Shown here: piece after piece, positions 43,429 to 50,434 of the stretch | Position numbering within the stretch: the stretch's first letter is position 1 | Layout of the letters: the number at the start of each line of letters is the position of its first letter | Source: JAWLGJ01 sp041685145 | GTDB taxonomy: Bacteria > Pseudomonadota > Alphaproteobacteria > Rhodospirillales > Magnetospirillaceae | Assembly (NCBI GenBank): GCA_041685145.1 | Contig: JAWLGJ010000006.1 | Location: 1-64,000 of the forward strand | DNA: 64,000 bases | Direction of reading: 5' to 3' | Notes under the pieces: model-generated | What the model saw: only the letters and a program-made list of their open reading frames with translations | What the model was told of the DNA's origin: nothing | Database searches by the model: none | Made by a program: the position numbers and the translations under genes

Positions 43429-44811
43429 CTATCGCGGCAGCGTGACGGTGGCGCGCAGACCGCCCTCGGGCAGGTTGGCGAGCGAGAGGGTGCCGCCGTG
43501 GGCCTGCACGACGCTGAGCGCCACCGACAACCCCAGGCCGACGCCGCCGGTGTCGCGGCTGCGCGACTTGTCGATGCGGTAGAAGGGCGCCAACACCTGC
43601 GACAGTTCCGCCTCGGCGATGCCGGGGCCGTCGTCGTCGACGGTCACGCGCACGCCGCCGCCGTCCGGCCGCAGGGCCACCCGGGCCGCGCCGCCATGCT
43701 TGACGGCGTTGTCGACAAGGTTGCGAAAGGCGCGTTTCAGCGCCAGGGGCCGTCCCTCGAACGGCAGCCGCGGCGGCGCCTCCAGCGCAACATCGCCGCC
43801 GGCGTCGGCGGCATCGTCGCAGACGCTGGCCAGCAGCGCCGCCAAGTCGACGCTGCGGCGCGCCTCGCTGGCGGCGTCGTCGCGGGCGAAGGCGAGGGTG
43901 GCGCCGATCAGCGCCTCCATCTCGTCCAGGGTGGCCAGCATCCGCGCCCGCTCCTCCTCGTCCTCGACGAATTCGGCCCGCAGGCGCAGGGCGGTGATCG
44001 GGGTGCGCAGGTCGTGCGAGATGGCGGCCAACATGTGGGTGCGGTTCTCCACCAAGCGGCGCAGGCGCTCCTGCATGTCGTTGAAGGCTTGCGCCGCGCC
44101 ACGCACCTCGGCGGGGCCGCGGACGGGCAGCGGCGGCGCCTGGACGTCGCGTCCCAGGCGCTCGGCCGCAGCCGCCAACTCCGCCAGGGGCCGGGCCAGC
44201 CGCCGCACCGCCCACAGCGACGCCGCCATCACCGCCACCGCGAACAGCAGAAGGGAAGGAATGGCGGTCCCCGACCATAGGCTGGGGGAATCCGGAATGG
44301 CGGTGGCGAAATTAAGCCAGCCGCCGCCTTGCAGCCGCACCGAAACCTCGACCCCGCCGCCCACCGGCACGCCATGCATCGCCCGCATCATGCGGCGATG
44401 GAAGCGGCCGCCGGCTTCGTGGGCGTGCCGGTTGGGCATCTCGACGCCCTCGCGCAGGCGCACGGCCACCGGCCGCTCGCCCAGATGGCGCGCCAGCAGG
44501 CCGCGCACCGCCGCCTCCTGCCAGCCATCCTCGGCGGCCGGACGCACCGCCGCCTCGGGGCTGACCTTGACCCGCAGCCCCGGCGCGTTCACCGCCCGCA
44601 ACAGCCGCTGGTGCCATTCGGGGGGCGTGTCCTCGACCAGGGCGACGATCTCGGCAACGCGCGCCGCGACGTTGCGCCCACCCAGCCAGGCCAGCGCGTG
44701 GGCACGGTCGGAGGAATACAGCCACATGCTGACCACATGCGTCAGCGTCAGGGCCGCCACCAGCACCAGCATGGTCTGCCCGGCCAGGGAATTCGGCAGC
44801 AGGCGCCTCAT
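43429..44811 (-). CDS. Membrane sensor histidine kinase, OmpR-system partner
   Basis: 460 residues. TM1 at about 10-30 (TMLVLVAALTLTHVVSMWLY), a periplasmic domain to about 188, TM2 (SLLLFAVAVMAASLWAV), a HAMP linker, HisKA AAISHDLRTPITALRLRAEF, and HATPase NLVDNAVKHGG, DDGPGIAEAE, GGVGLGLSVALSVV. The periplasmic part contains HRRMMRAMHGV, with His and Met that could bind metal. The ATG overlaps the regulator stop (ATGA at 44808-44811), so they are coupled. The His/Met-rich protein transcribed away from the regulator suggests sensing of metal or envelope stress, which is inference. Confidence 0.9.
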   Translation of the reverse strand: MRRLLPNSLAGQTMLVLVAALTLTHVVSMWLYSSDRAHALAWLGGRNVAARVAEIVALVEDTPPEWHQRLLRAVNAPGLRVKVSPEAAVRPAAEDGWQEAAVRGLLARHLGERPVAVRLREGVEMPNRHAHEAGGRFHRRMMRAMHGVPVGGGVEVSVRLQGGGWLNFATAIPDSPSLWSGTAIPSLLLFAVAVMAASLWAVRRLARPLAELAAAAERLGRDVQAPPLPVRGPAEVRGAAQAFNDMQERLRRLVENRTHMLAAISHDLRTPITALRLRAEFVEDEEERARMLATLDEMEALIGATLAFARDDAASEARRSVDLAALLASVCDDAADAGGDVALEAPPRLPFEGRPLALKRAFRNLVDNAVKHGGAARVALRPDGGGVRVTVDDDGPGIAEAELSQVLAPFYRIDKSRSRDTGGVGLGLSVALSVVQAHGGTLSLANLPEGGLRATVTLPR

Positions 44812-45527
44812 TGCGCCGTGACCTCGGGCGTGAAGACATAGCCCTCGCCCCACACCGTCTTGATCAGACGGGGCTCGCGCGGGTCGGGCTCGATCTTGCG
44901 GCGCAGGCGGCTGACCTGGGTGTCGATGCTGCGGTCGAAGGGGGCGGCGGCGCGCCCGCGCGCCAGGTCAAGCAACTGGTCGCGGGACAGCACCCGGCGC
45001 GGGCGCTGCACAAAGGCCAGCAGCAGGTCGAACTCGCCGCCCGACAGCGGCACCGCCACGCCGTCGGGGCCCTCCAGTTCCCGCCGGGCGGTGTCCAGCC
45101 GCCAGTCGTCGAAGCGATAGGTCTCGCCGGCGGGTTCGCCGGGTCCGTTCTGCCCCTGGGCCCGGCGCAGCACCGCCCGGATGCGCGCCAGCAATTCGCG
45201 GGGGTTGAAGGGCTTGGGCACATAATCATCGGCGCCCATTTCGAGCCCGACGATGCGGTCGGTCTCCTCGCCCATCGCCGTCAGCATGACGATGGGCACC
45301 GCCGAGCGCCCGCGCAGCCAGCGGCAGAGGGCCAGCCCGTCCTCGCCCGGCAGCATCAGGTCGAGTACCACCAGGTCGATGCGCGCCGTCTCCATCACCT
45401 GGCGCATGGCGCGGCCGTCGGCGGCAACGCTCACCCGCATACCGTGCCGTGCCAGGAAACGCGCCAGCAGTTCGCGGATGTCGCGGTGGTCGTCGACGAC
45501 CAGGATGTGGCGTCCGTCCTCGCCCAT
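44808..45527 (-). CDS. OmpR-family response regulator
   Basis: 239 residues: receiver with Asp12/Asp13 (VVDDHRDI), phospho-acceptor Asp56 (VVLDLMLPGEDG) and Lys in YVPKPFNP, then a winged helix (PLSGGEFDLLLAF, DTQVSRLRRKIEPDP, IKTVWGEGYVF). The Met at 45527 (MGEDGRHIL) is the start; the upstream frame lacks any fit. It overlaps the kinase by four bases. GTnAC half-sites at 45573-45615 lie in the divergent promoter region and may be its binding sites. Confidence 0.93.
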   Translation of the reverse strand: MGEDGRHILVVDDHRDIRELLARFLARHGMRVSVAADGRAMRQVMETARIDLVVLDLMLPGEDGLALCRWLRGRSAVPIVMLTAMGEETDRIVGLEMGADDYVPKPFNPRELLARIRAVLRRAQGQNGPGEPAGETYRFDDWRLDTARRELEGPDGVAVPLSGGEFDLLLAFVQRPRRVLSRDQLLDLARGRAAAPFDRSIDTQVSRLRRKIEPDPREPRLIKTVWGEGYVFTPEVTAQ

Positions 45528-45572
45528 GCCGCGATTATAGGGGCGTGTGCCGCGCCCCCGGACAACGAAATT

Positions 45573-45615
45573 GTTACCGATTGTGACCGGCGGCGGCGGC
45601 GTCACGACATGTCAC
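45573..45615. promoter_or_regulatory. Two GTnAC-N5-GTnAC direct repeats in the divergent promoter region
   Basis: GTTAC/GTGAC at 45573-45577 and 45583-45587, and GTCAC/GTCAC at 45601-45605 and 45611-45615. Each pair has a 10-bp period, as OmpR-family regulators often recognise. They lie between the regulator start (45527) and the His/Met-rich gene (45698), so they could serve both. A further GTGAC is at 45643. Confidence 0.35.
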
Positions 45616-45697
45616 AAAACAGCCCGCCGGCGACCAATTTCGGTGACATCCCTGGGGTGGAATGGCGGCCAGGACGAACCCGAAGCAGGAGATCACG

Positions 45698-46159
45698 ATG
45701 AGAAAACGCACCCTGTTCGCCGCCGTCGCCACCCTCGGTCTGCTTGCCGGCGGCGCCGCCTTCGCCCACGGCCCCGGCTGGGGCCAGGGCGGCGGTTATG
45801 GCCACGGTCACGGTCATGGCCACGGCGGCCAGCACGGCATGATGGGCCAGGGCATGATGGGCCAGGGCATGATGGGCCAGGGCATGATGGGCCAGGGCAT
45901 GATGGGCCAAGGGATGATGGGCCAGGGAATGCCCTGCCGCGAGGCGCGCGGCGGCGCGGCCGAAATGACGCCGGAAACGGTGACGCAGCACCTGCAGCAG
46001 CACCTTGAGCGTCGCGGCAATGACCGCCTGGCCCTGGGCGAGGTCGCCGAGGCCGAGGACGGCACCATCACCGCCGACATCGTCACCAAGGCGGAAGGGG
46101 CGCTGGTCGAGCGGTTCGCCTTCGACCCCGACACCGGACGGATGCGCCGTCTGCCGTAG
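45698..46159 (+). CDS. Secreted His/Met-rich protein with MMGQG repeats
   Basis: 153 residues. Signal peptide MRKRTLFAAVATLGLLAGGAAFA; the mature part starts with a Gly/His stretch (GHGHGHGHGG), then six exact MMGQG repeats (about residues 48-77), one Cys (MPCREA) and a compact end (TPETVTQHLQQHLERRGNDRLALGEVAEAEDGTITADIV). His and thioether Met clusters are typical of periplasmic copper/silver binding. The start at 45698 follows AGGAG. It is divergent from an OmpR-type system that may control it. No family recognised with certainty. Confidence 0.75.
   Translation: MRKRTLFAAVATLGLLAGGAAFAHGPGWGQGGGYGHGHGHGHGGQHGMMGQGMMGQGMMGQGMMGQGMMGQGMMGQGMPCREARGGAAEMTPETVTQHLQQHLERRGNDRLALGEVAEAEDGTITADIVTKAEGALVERFAFDPDTGRMRRLP
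45839..45928 (+). repeat. Six 15-bp tandem repeats coding MMGQG
   Basis: Six consecutive 15-base units of the type ATGATGGGCCAGGGC; the first four are identical and the last two carry single-base differences in the GGCCAGGGC part. The array is a multiple of three and could vary in copy number in frame. Confidence 0.95.
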
Positions 46160-46183
46160 CAGCCCCCCCTGCGGCGGACATGG

Positions 46184-46209
46184 GCGGGGCGGCGGCATCG
46201 CCGCCCCGC
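46184..46209. terminator. Bidirectional hairpin between convergent genes
   Basis: GCGGGGCGGCG (46184-46194) pairs perfectly with CGCCGCCCCGC (46199-46209) around a GCAT loop. It lies in the 62-bp gap between the convergent His/Met-rich gene and the DnrO-like gene. No clear T-run. Confidence 0.5.
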
Positions 46210-46221
46210 TCCGCCTCGGGC

Positions 46222-46698
46222 TCAGCCGCCCAGCGGCCGCCAGTCGGCGTGTTCGAAATGCTCGCCGTAGGCGTTCAGGGCCTTGACGGCGGTAACCGCA
46301 CCGGCGCGGCCCGCCCCCGAGCGCATCCCTTCCGCGGCCTCCAGCAGGCGGCCGATGACGATGTGCAGTTGCTCGTCCGCCGCCGGCGGCAGCTCGCAGT
46401 TCTCGACCATGTAGTGGATGTTCTCCTCCACCGCGTCGGCCAGGACGGCATAGCCGGCGGGGGCCAGGGTGTCGTGGTGGATTTCGGGCAGCAGCGCCTG
46501 GATTTCGCCGCGGATGTTGTCCATCGCGTGCATCAGCGGCGGATCGGTGGGCCACTTGGCGCCGTTGTTCAACTGCAACTCCATCGCCGCGACGTGCCCG
46601 TGGTCGTGGCCGTCCTCGGCCGCGCCGGCGACGCCCACGCCGCCCGCCAGCAATCCAACCGCGAAAACCCCACTCATCAGTGCCTTCTGGATCGACAT
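46222..46698 (-). CDS. DnrO-like periplasmic protein
   Basis: 158 residues. Signal peptide (MSIQKALMSGVFAVGLLAGG, cleavage near AGAA), a short His motif (DGHDHGH), then a helical domain: LQLNNGAKWPTDPPLMHAMDNIRG, YMVENCELPPAADEQLHIVIGRLLEAAEGM, ALNAYGEHFEHADW. This pattern matches proteins annotated DnrO in denitrifying Pseudomonas and Thauera relatives; function unknown, perhaps metal or heme related. It is downstream of a QseB/PmrA-like two-component pair on the same strand, with a CTTAAG-N5-CTTAAG box 69 bp before its ATG. Confidence 0.65.
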   Translation of the reverse strand: MSIQKALMSGVFAVGLLAGGVGVAGAAEDGHDHGHVAAMELQLNNGAKWPTDPPLMHAMDNIRGEIQALLPEIHHDTLAPAGYAVLADAVEENIHYMVENCELPPAADEQLHIVIGRLLEAAEGMRSGAGRAGAVTAVKALNAYGEHFEHADWRPLGG

Positions 46699-46766
46699 GA
46701 ATGCTTTCCCTTTCGTGCTCGTTCCAACGCGCGGCAGCGCGCTGGGGGGCACGGTCGCTGTGGCGC

Positions 46767-46783
46767 CTTAAGTGGACCTTAAG
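46767..46783. promoter_or_regulatory. PmrA/QseB-like box CTTAAG-N5-CTTAAG
   Basis: Two exact CTTAAG hexamers at 46767-46772 and 46778-46783, five bases apart (11-bp period), matching the PmrA/BasR box yTTAAk-N5-yTTAAk. It overlaps the last codons of the kinase at 46779 and lies upstream of the DnrO-like gene, so the regulator at 48080 probably activates that gene. Confidence 0.6.
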
Positions 46784-48083
46784 TGGCGGGAAAGCGCACC
46801 GTCACCGCCAGCCCCCGGCCGGCGGCGGCATCGGACAGCGACAGGACGGCGCCATGACGTTCGGCGATTCGCGCCGCGATCGACAGCCCCAGGCCGCTGC
46901 CCTCCTGGCCGCTGCCGAGAACCCGGAAGAAGCGGTCGAGCACCCGCCGGCGCAGATTGGGGGCGATGCCCGGCCCGTCGTCCTCCACCCGCAGTTCCAC
47001 GCCCGCCGCCCGGCGCACGGTCACATCGACGCGCCCCCCGGGCGGCGTGTAGCGGATGGCGTTGTCGACCAGGTTGCGCAGCAGCACCGCCACCAGCCCC
47101 GGATCGCCGGTCACCTGGGCCTCGTCAAGTTCGGCAATGCCCAGGTCGATGCCCCTCTCGACCGCCAGCGGGCCCATTTCGCCCACCACGCCGCGCACCG
47201 CCTCCGCCAGGCAGACGCGGCCGTCGAAAGCCGTTTCCTCGCCGCCAGGGTCCAGCCGCGCCAGCACCAGCAACTGCTCGACCAGACGGGTGGCGCGGGA
47301 CGTTCCGCGCAGGACGCTGTGCATCGCCCGGCGCGCCTCGGCGTCGTCGGGGGCGGCCAGGGCCACCTGGGCGTGGGTGGCGATGGCGGCCAGCGGCGTG
47401 CGCAGTTCGTGGGCGGCGTCGGCGGTGAAGCGACGCTCGCGCTCCAGCAGGTCCACCACCTGGCCGAACAGCCGGTTGAGGGCTTTCACCAGCGGCTGGG
47501 TCTCACGCGGCACGGAGTCGCCGTCCAGCGGCTCCAGATTGGCGGGGTTGCGGTGCTGCACCTGGCGGGCGATGGCGGTCAGCGGGCGCAGCCCCCAATT
47601 CACCGCCCCCCAGATCACCAACGCGAGCAGCGGAATGGCAAACGCCAAGGGATGCAGCAGATGACTGGCCACCGAGCCGGCCAACTGCCGGCGCACATCA
47701 TGCGACTGCGCCACCTCGACGCGCGGCGGCGCGTCGGTGCCATAGACCCGCCAGCCGCGCCCTTCCCACGCCACGTCGGCGAAACCGGCCACGGCGCCGC
47801 CGCCGGGGGCCTCGGGCGAGGCGAAGAGCAACGCCCCCTCCCCGTCCCAAATCCGATAGGCAATCGCGCCGCCGGCGGCGGCCGGGGGTGGCGCGGCGGC
47901 GGCGGGAGCGCCCTCGGTCGCCAGCGCCTGCAGCAGCGCCGCCGTCTGCACCAGGTGCGAATCGAGCATGGCGTCGATCTCGCGTCGGGCGTCGACATAG
48001 GTGAAAAAGGCCGTCGCCAGCCAGGCGATCAGCACGCTGCCGCCCAGCACCGCCAGCAAGCGCCCCCGCAGCGAACCGCTCAT
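46779..48083 (-). CDS. QseC-type sensor histidine kinase
   Basis: 434 residues. TM1 at about 8-28 (LLAVLGGSVLIAWLATAFFTYV), a periplasmic domain (about 30-150), TM2 (FAIPLLALVIWGAVNWGLRPL), HAMP-like linker, HisKA FTADAAHELRTPLAAIATHAQVAL, and HATPase NLVDNAIRYTPPGG, EDDGPGIAPN, EGSGLGLSIAARIAERHG. The architecture matches QseC/PmrB-like kinases. It overlaps the regulator stop (ATGA at 48080-48083). The stimulus is unknown. Confidence 0.9.
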   Translation of the reverse strand: MSGSLRGRLLAVLGGSVLIAWLATAFFTYVDARREIDAMLDSHLVQTAALLQALATEGAPAAAAPPPAAAGGAIAYRIWDGEGALLFASPEAPGGGAVAGFADVAWEGRGWRVYGTDAPPRVEVAQSHDVRRQLAGSVASHLLHPLAFAIPLLALVIWGAVNWGLRPLTAIARQVQHRNPANLEPLDGDSVPRETQPLVKALNRLFGQVVDLLERERRFTADAAHELRTPLAAIATHAQVALAAPDDAEARRAMHSVLRGTSRATRLVEQLLVLARLDPGGEETAFDGRVCLAEAVRGVVGEMGPLAVERGIDLGIAELDEAQVTGDPGLVAVLLRNLVDNAIRYTPPGGRVDVTVRRAAGVELRVEDDGPGIAPNLRRRVLDRFFRVLGSGQEGSGLGLSIAARIAERHGAVLSLSDAAAGRGLAVTVRFPAT

Positions 48084-48745
48084 CGGTCCTCCCGGGGCAC
48101 CATGTAGCCCAGGCCCCGCACGGTGCGGATCAATTCGGGGTACAGCTTGCGGCGCAGGTGATGGACGTGCACCTCGATGGCGTTGCTTTCGACCTCTTCG
48201 CCCCAGGCATAGATGCGATCCTCGATCTGCGCCTTCGACAGCACGCGGCCGGCGTTCTGCATCAACTCGCGCAGCACCTCGAATTCCCGCGCCGACAGCG
48301 GCACCGGCTGGCCGTCGAGGCGCGCCGTGCGCGAATCGCTGTGCACGGTGACGCGCCCGTTGCGCAGCACCGGCTCGACCATCCCGCTGCCGCGCCGCGC
48401 CAGCGCCCGCAGGCGGGCCTGAAGTTCCGTCAGGTCGAAGGGCTTGACCAGATAATCGTCGGCGCCGGCGTCGAGTCCGGCGACGCGGTCGGCAACGGCG
48501 TCGCGGGCGGTAAGGATCAGCACCGGGGTCGGGTCGCGGCGCGCCCGCAGACCGCGCAACAGGCTGAGGCCGTCCACCCCCGGCAGCCCCAGGTCCAGGA
48601 CCAGCAACGCATAGCAATGCCCGCGCAGGGCGGCGTCGGCCTCATCGCCGTCAACCACCCAGTCAACGGCGAATCCAGCCTGGCCGAGCCCCGAGCGGAT
48701 GCCATCGCCCAGCAGGCGGTCGTCTTCGATCAGCAATACCCTCAT
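48080..48745 (-). CDS. QseB/PmrA-type OmpR-family response regulator
   Basis: 221 residues: receiver with Glu7/Asp8/Asp9 (LLIEDDRLLGDGI), phospho-acceptor Asp51 (LLVLDLGLPGVDGL), Lys in DDYLVKPFDL; winged helix PLSAREFEVLRELMQNAGRVLSKAQIEDRIY, SNAIEVHVHHLRRKL, IRTVRGLGYM. The GDGI and DLTELQARLRAL features are typical of QseB/PmrA. The start at 48745 opens MRVLLIEDD. The CTTAAG-N5-CTTAAG element downstream of its kinase fits this subfamily. Confidence 0.92.
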   Translation of the reverse strand: MRVLLIEDDRLLGDGIRSGLGQAGFAVDWVVDGDEADAALRGHCYALLVLDLGLPGVDGLSLLRGLRARRDPTPVLILTARDAVADRVAGLDAGADDYLVKPFDLTELQARLRALARRGSGMVEPVLRNGRVTVHSDSRTARLDGQPVPLSAREFEVLRELMQNAGRVLSKAQIEDRIYAWGEEVESNAIEVHVHHLRRKLYPELIRTVRGLGYMVPREDR

Positions 48746-48851
48746 GGCGACGAACAGCCAACATCCCAGGCACTGAATAGGGCATGAACATGGCGGCGGC
48801 AAGCCTGCCCCGGCCATTGTGATGCCAGCCGAAATCGGGGCCCGGATACTG

Positions 48852-48879
48852 AAAATGGCCGGGCACCGCCCGGCCATTT
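48852..48879 (-). terminator. Rho-independent terminator of the qmoAB-hdrCB operon
   Basis: On the minus strand, an 11-bp perfect stem (AATGGCCGGGC with GCCCGGCCATT; plus coordinates 48854-48864 and 48868-48878) with a 3-base loop, followed by TTTTC. It lies 22 bp after the hdrB stop and ends the sulfur-oxidation operon before the QseB-like regulator gene. Confidence 0.85.
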
Positions 48880-48900
48880 CCCTGTGGCGCAGTAGGTCTC

Positions 48901-49803
48901 TCAGCCCCCGGCCGCCTTGGCGATCTGGGGGGCGGGGATGAGTTGTTGGTTAAGCGCGGCGTCCTTGTCAGCGTCCAGCCCGAAGGCCACGGCCATGAGT
49001 TGGCTGTAGAACACCACCGGGATCTGGAAGTTGGTCCCGAACTGGGCGTTGATCTGGTCCTGGAACATCTCGACATTGGTCTGGCACAGCGGGCACGGCG
49101 TCGAAATGACGTCGGCGCCCTTCTCCTGCGCCTCCTCCAGGATGTTCTTCATCAGGTGCAGGGTCTTCTCGGGGCTCATCACCGACACCGAGCCGCCGCA
49201 GCAGGCGGTGCGGTTCTGGAAGTCCAGCGCCTCGGCGCCGACGGCCCGGGTGAAGTTGTCCAGGAACTTGGGCTGGTCGTATTCGTCATAGGCGCCGCCG
49301 CGCTCGGTGGCGGCAAAGGGGCGCACGGTCTGACAGCCGACATAGCCCGCGACCTTCAGCCCCTTCAAGGGCTTGACCACCTGCGCCTCGACGGCCTCGA
49401 AGCCGATGTCGTTGACCAGCACCTCGCAGATGTGGCGCACGTGCAGGTTGGCGTCGTAGTTCATGCTCGCCGCCGACAGCGCCTCATTGACCTCGGCCTT
49501 CAGGCGCTCGCTGGCGCGCATCTGCTCGTTGCAGTGATGGGTGTTGAGGTAGCAGGCGGCGCAGGGCGTCGCCACGTCCTGGGGGCCCTGGGCCTGCGCC
49601 TGGGCCAGGTTGCGGCCGGACAGCGCCATCATCGGCAGGTGCCCGCCCTCGATATGGCCGACCGAGGCGCCGCAGCAGTTCCAGTCGGCGATGTCCTCCA
49701 ATTCGACGCCCAGCTTGGGCGCGATGGCGCGCAGCGACTTGTCGAGGTGGGCGGCGCTGCCCTCGGAGCTGCAGCCGGGATAGTAGGTGAACTTCTTGGT
49801 CAT
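48901..49803 (-). CDS. hdrB: HdrB-like heterodisulfide reductase subunit
   Basis: 300 residues with two CCG domains. The N-terminal one is PGCSSEG / NCCGASVGH / PCAACYLN, and the C-terminal one is GCQTVRP / ACCGGSVS / PCPLCQTN. Each is a full C-CC-CxxC set as needed for the noncubane [4Fe-4S] cluster pair of HdrB. In sulfur oxidisers lacking QmoC, HdrB and HdrC accompany QmoAB and probably exchange electrons with a thiol-disulfide or quinone partner. It is the last gene of the operon, 16 bp after hdrC. Confidence 0.9.
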   Translation of the reverse strand: MTKKFTYYPGCSSEGSAAHLDKSLRAIAPKLGVELEDIADWNCCGASVGHIEGGHLPMMALSGRNLAQAQAQGPQDVATPCAACYLNTHHCNEQMRASERLKAEVNEALSAASMNYDANLHVRHICEVLVNDIGFEAVEAQVVKPLKGLKVAGYVGCQTVRPFAATERGGAYDEYDQPKFLDNFTRAVGAEALDFQNRTACCGGSVSVMSPEKTLHLMKNILEEAQEKGADVISTPCPLCQTNVEMFQDQINAQFGTNFQIPVVFYSQLMAVAFGLDADKDAALNQQLIPAPQIAKAAGG

Positions 49804-49819
49804 CGCGCGTCTCCCAGCC

Positions 49820-50431
49820 CTAGCCGTGCTTCTTCGCCTCGATCTCGGCCGCCTTGGCCAGGATCGCCTTCAACTCGCCGCCCTTCTTGACCTTGTGCGG
49901 CATCCCCAGATGCATCCGCTTGGTCTTGATCATGCCCAGGGCGATTTTCTGGTTGGCGCGGCCGCGCTTGATGAATTCGCCGAAGCCGAACGAGTAGTAG
50001 TATTTCATGGTGACCAGCCGCTCGTCGGTCTTGCCGTATTTGGCGGCGCTCCACCAGAACGCCTTGGCGAAGCGGGCGTTGTCGGCCTGTTTCGCCTCGG
50101 CGTAGCCTTCCTTGACCGCCAGGGTGGCGAGGTCGTGGAGGATGTAGGTCACCGGCACCTGGCGCGGGCAGCGCACCACGCAGTTGTAGCAGGAGACGCA
50201 GTTCCAGATGGTGTTGGAGGTGAGCACCGCCTCCTTCATGCCGGCGCGGATCATCATGAACAGCTTGCGCGGGCCGTGATCCATCTGGGTGCCGATGGGG
50301 CAGGAGCCCGAGCACACGCCGCACTGCATGCACTTGGCCATGCGCTCGCCGCCGTCGACGTTCTCGTAGACCCAGCGCGCGAAGTTGAGGTCGTATTTGC
50401 GGGCCCCGGCGGGCGCGGTCGTCGCGGTCAT
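49820..50431 (-). CDS. hdrC: HdrC-like iron-sulfur subunit
   Basis: 203 residues with two [4Fe-4S] ferredoxin motifs: CMQCGVCSGSCP (near residue 34) and CVSCYNCVVRCP (near residue 78). No membrane helices, unlike QmoC, which fuses an HdrC part to a cytochrome b-like HdrE part. It passes electrons between QmoAB and HdrB. It starts 3 bp after the qmoB stop on the same strand. Confidence 0.9.
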   Translation of the reverse strand: MTATTAPAGARKYDLNFARWVYENVDGGERMAKCMQCGVCSGSCPIGTQMDHGPRKLFMMIRAGMKEAVLTSNTIWNCVSCYNCVVRCPRQVPVTYILHDLATLAVKEGYAEAKQADNARFAKAFWWSAAKYGKTDERLVTMKYYYSFGFGEFIKRGRANQKIALGMIKTKRMHLGMPHKVKKGGELKAILAKAAEIEAKKHG

Positions 50432-50434
50432 GGT

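Noticed and set aside
45839..45928. CRISPR array
   Set aside because: 15-bp units are contiguous without spacers and code MMGQG in a secreted protein.
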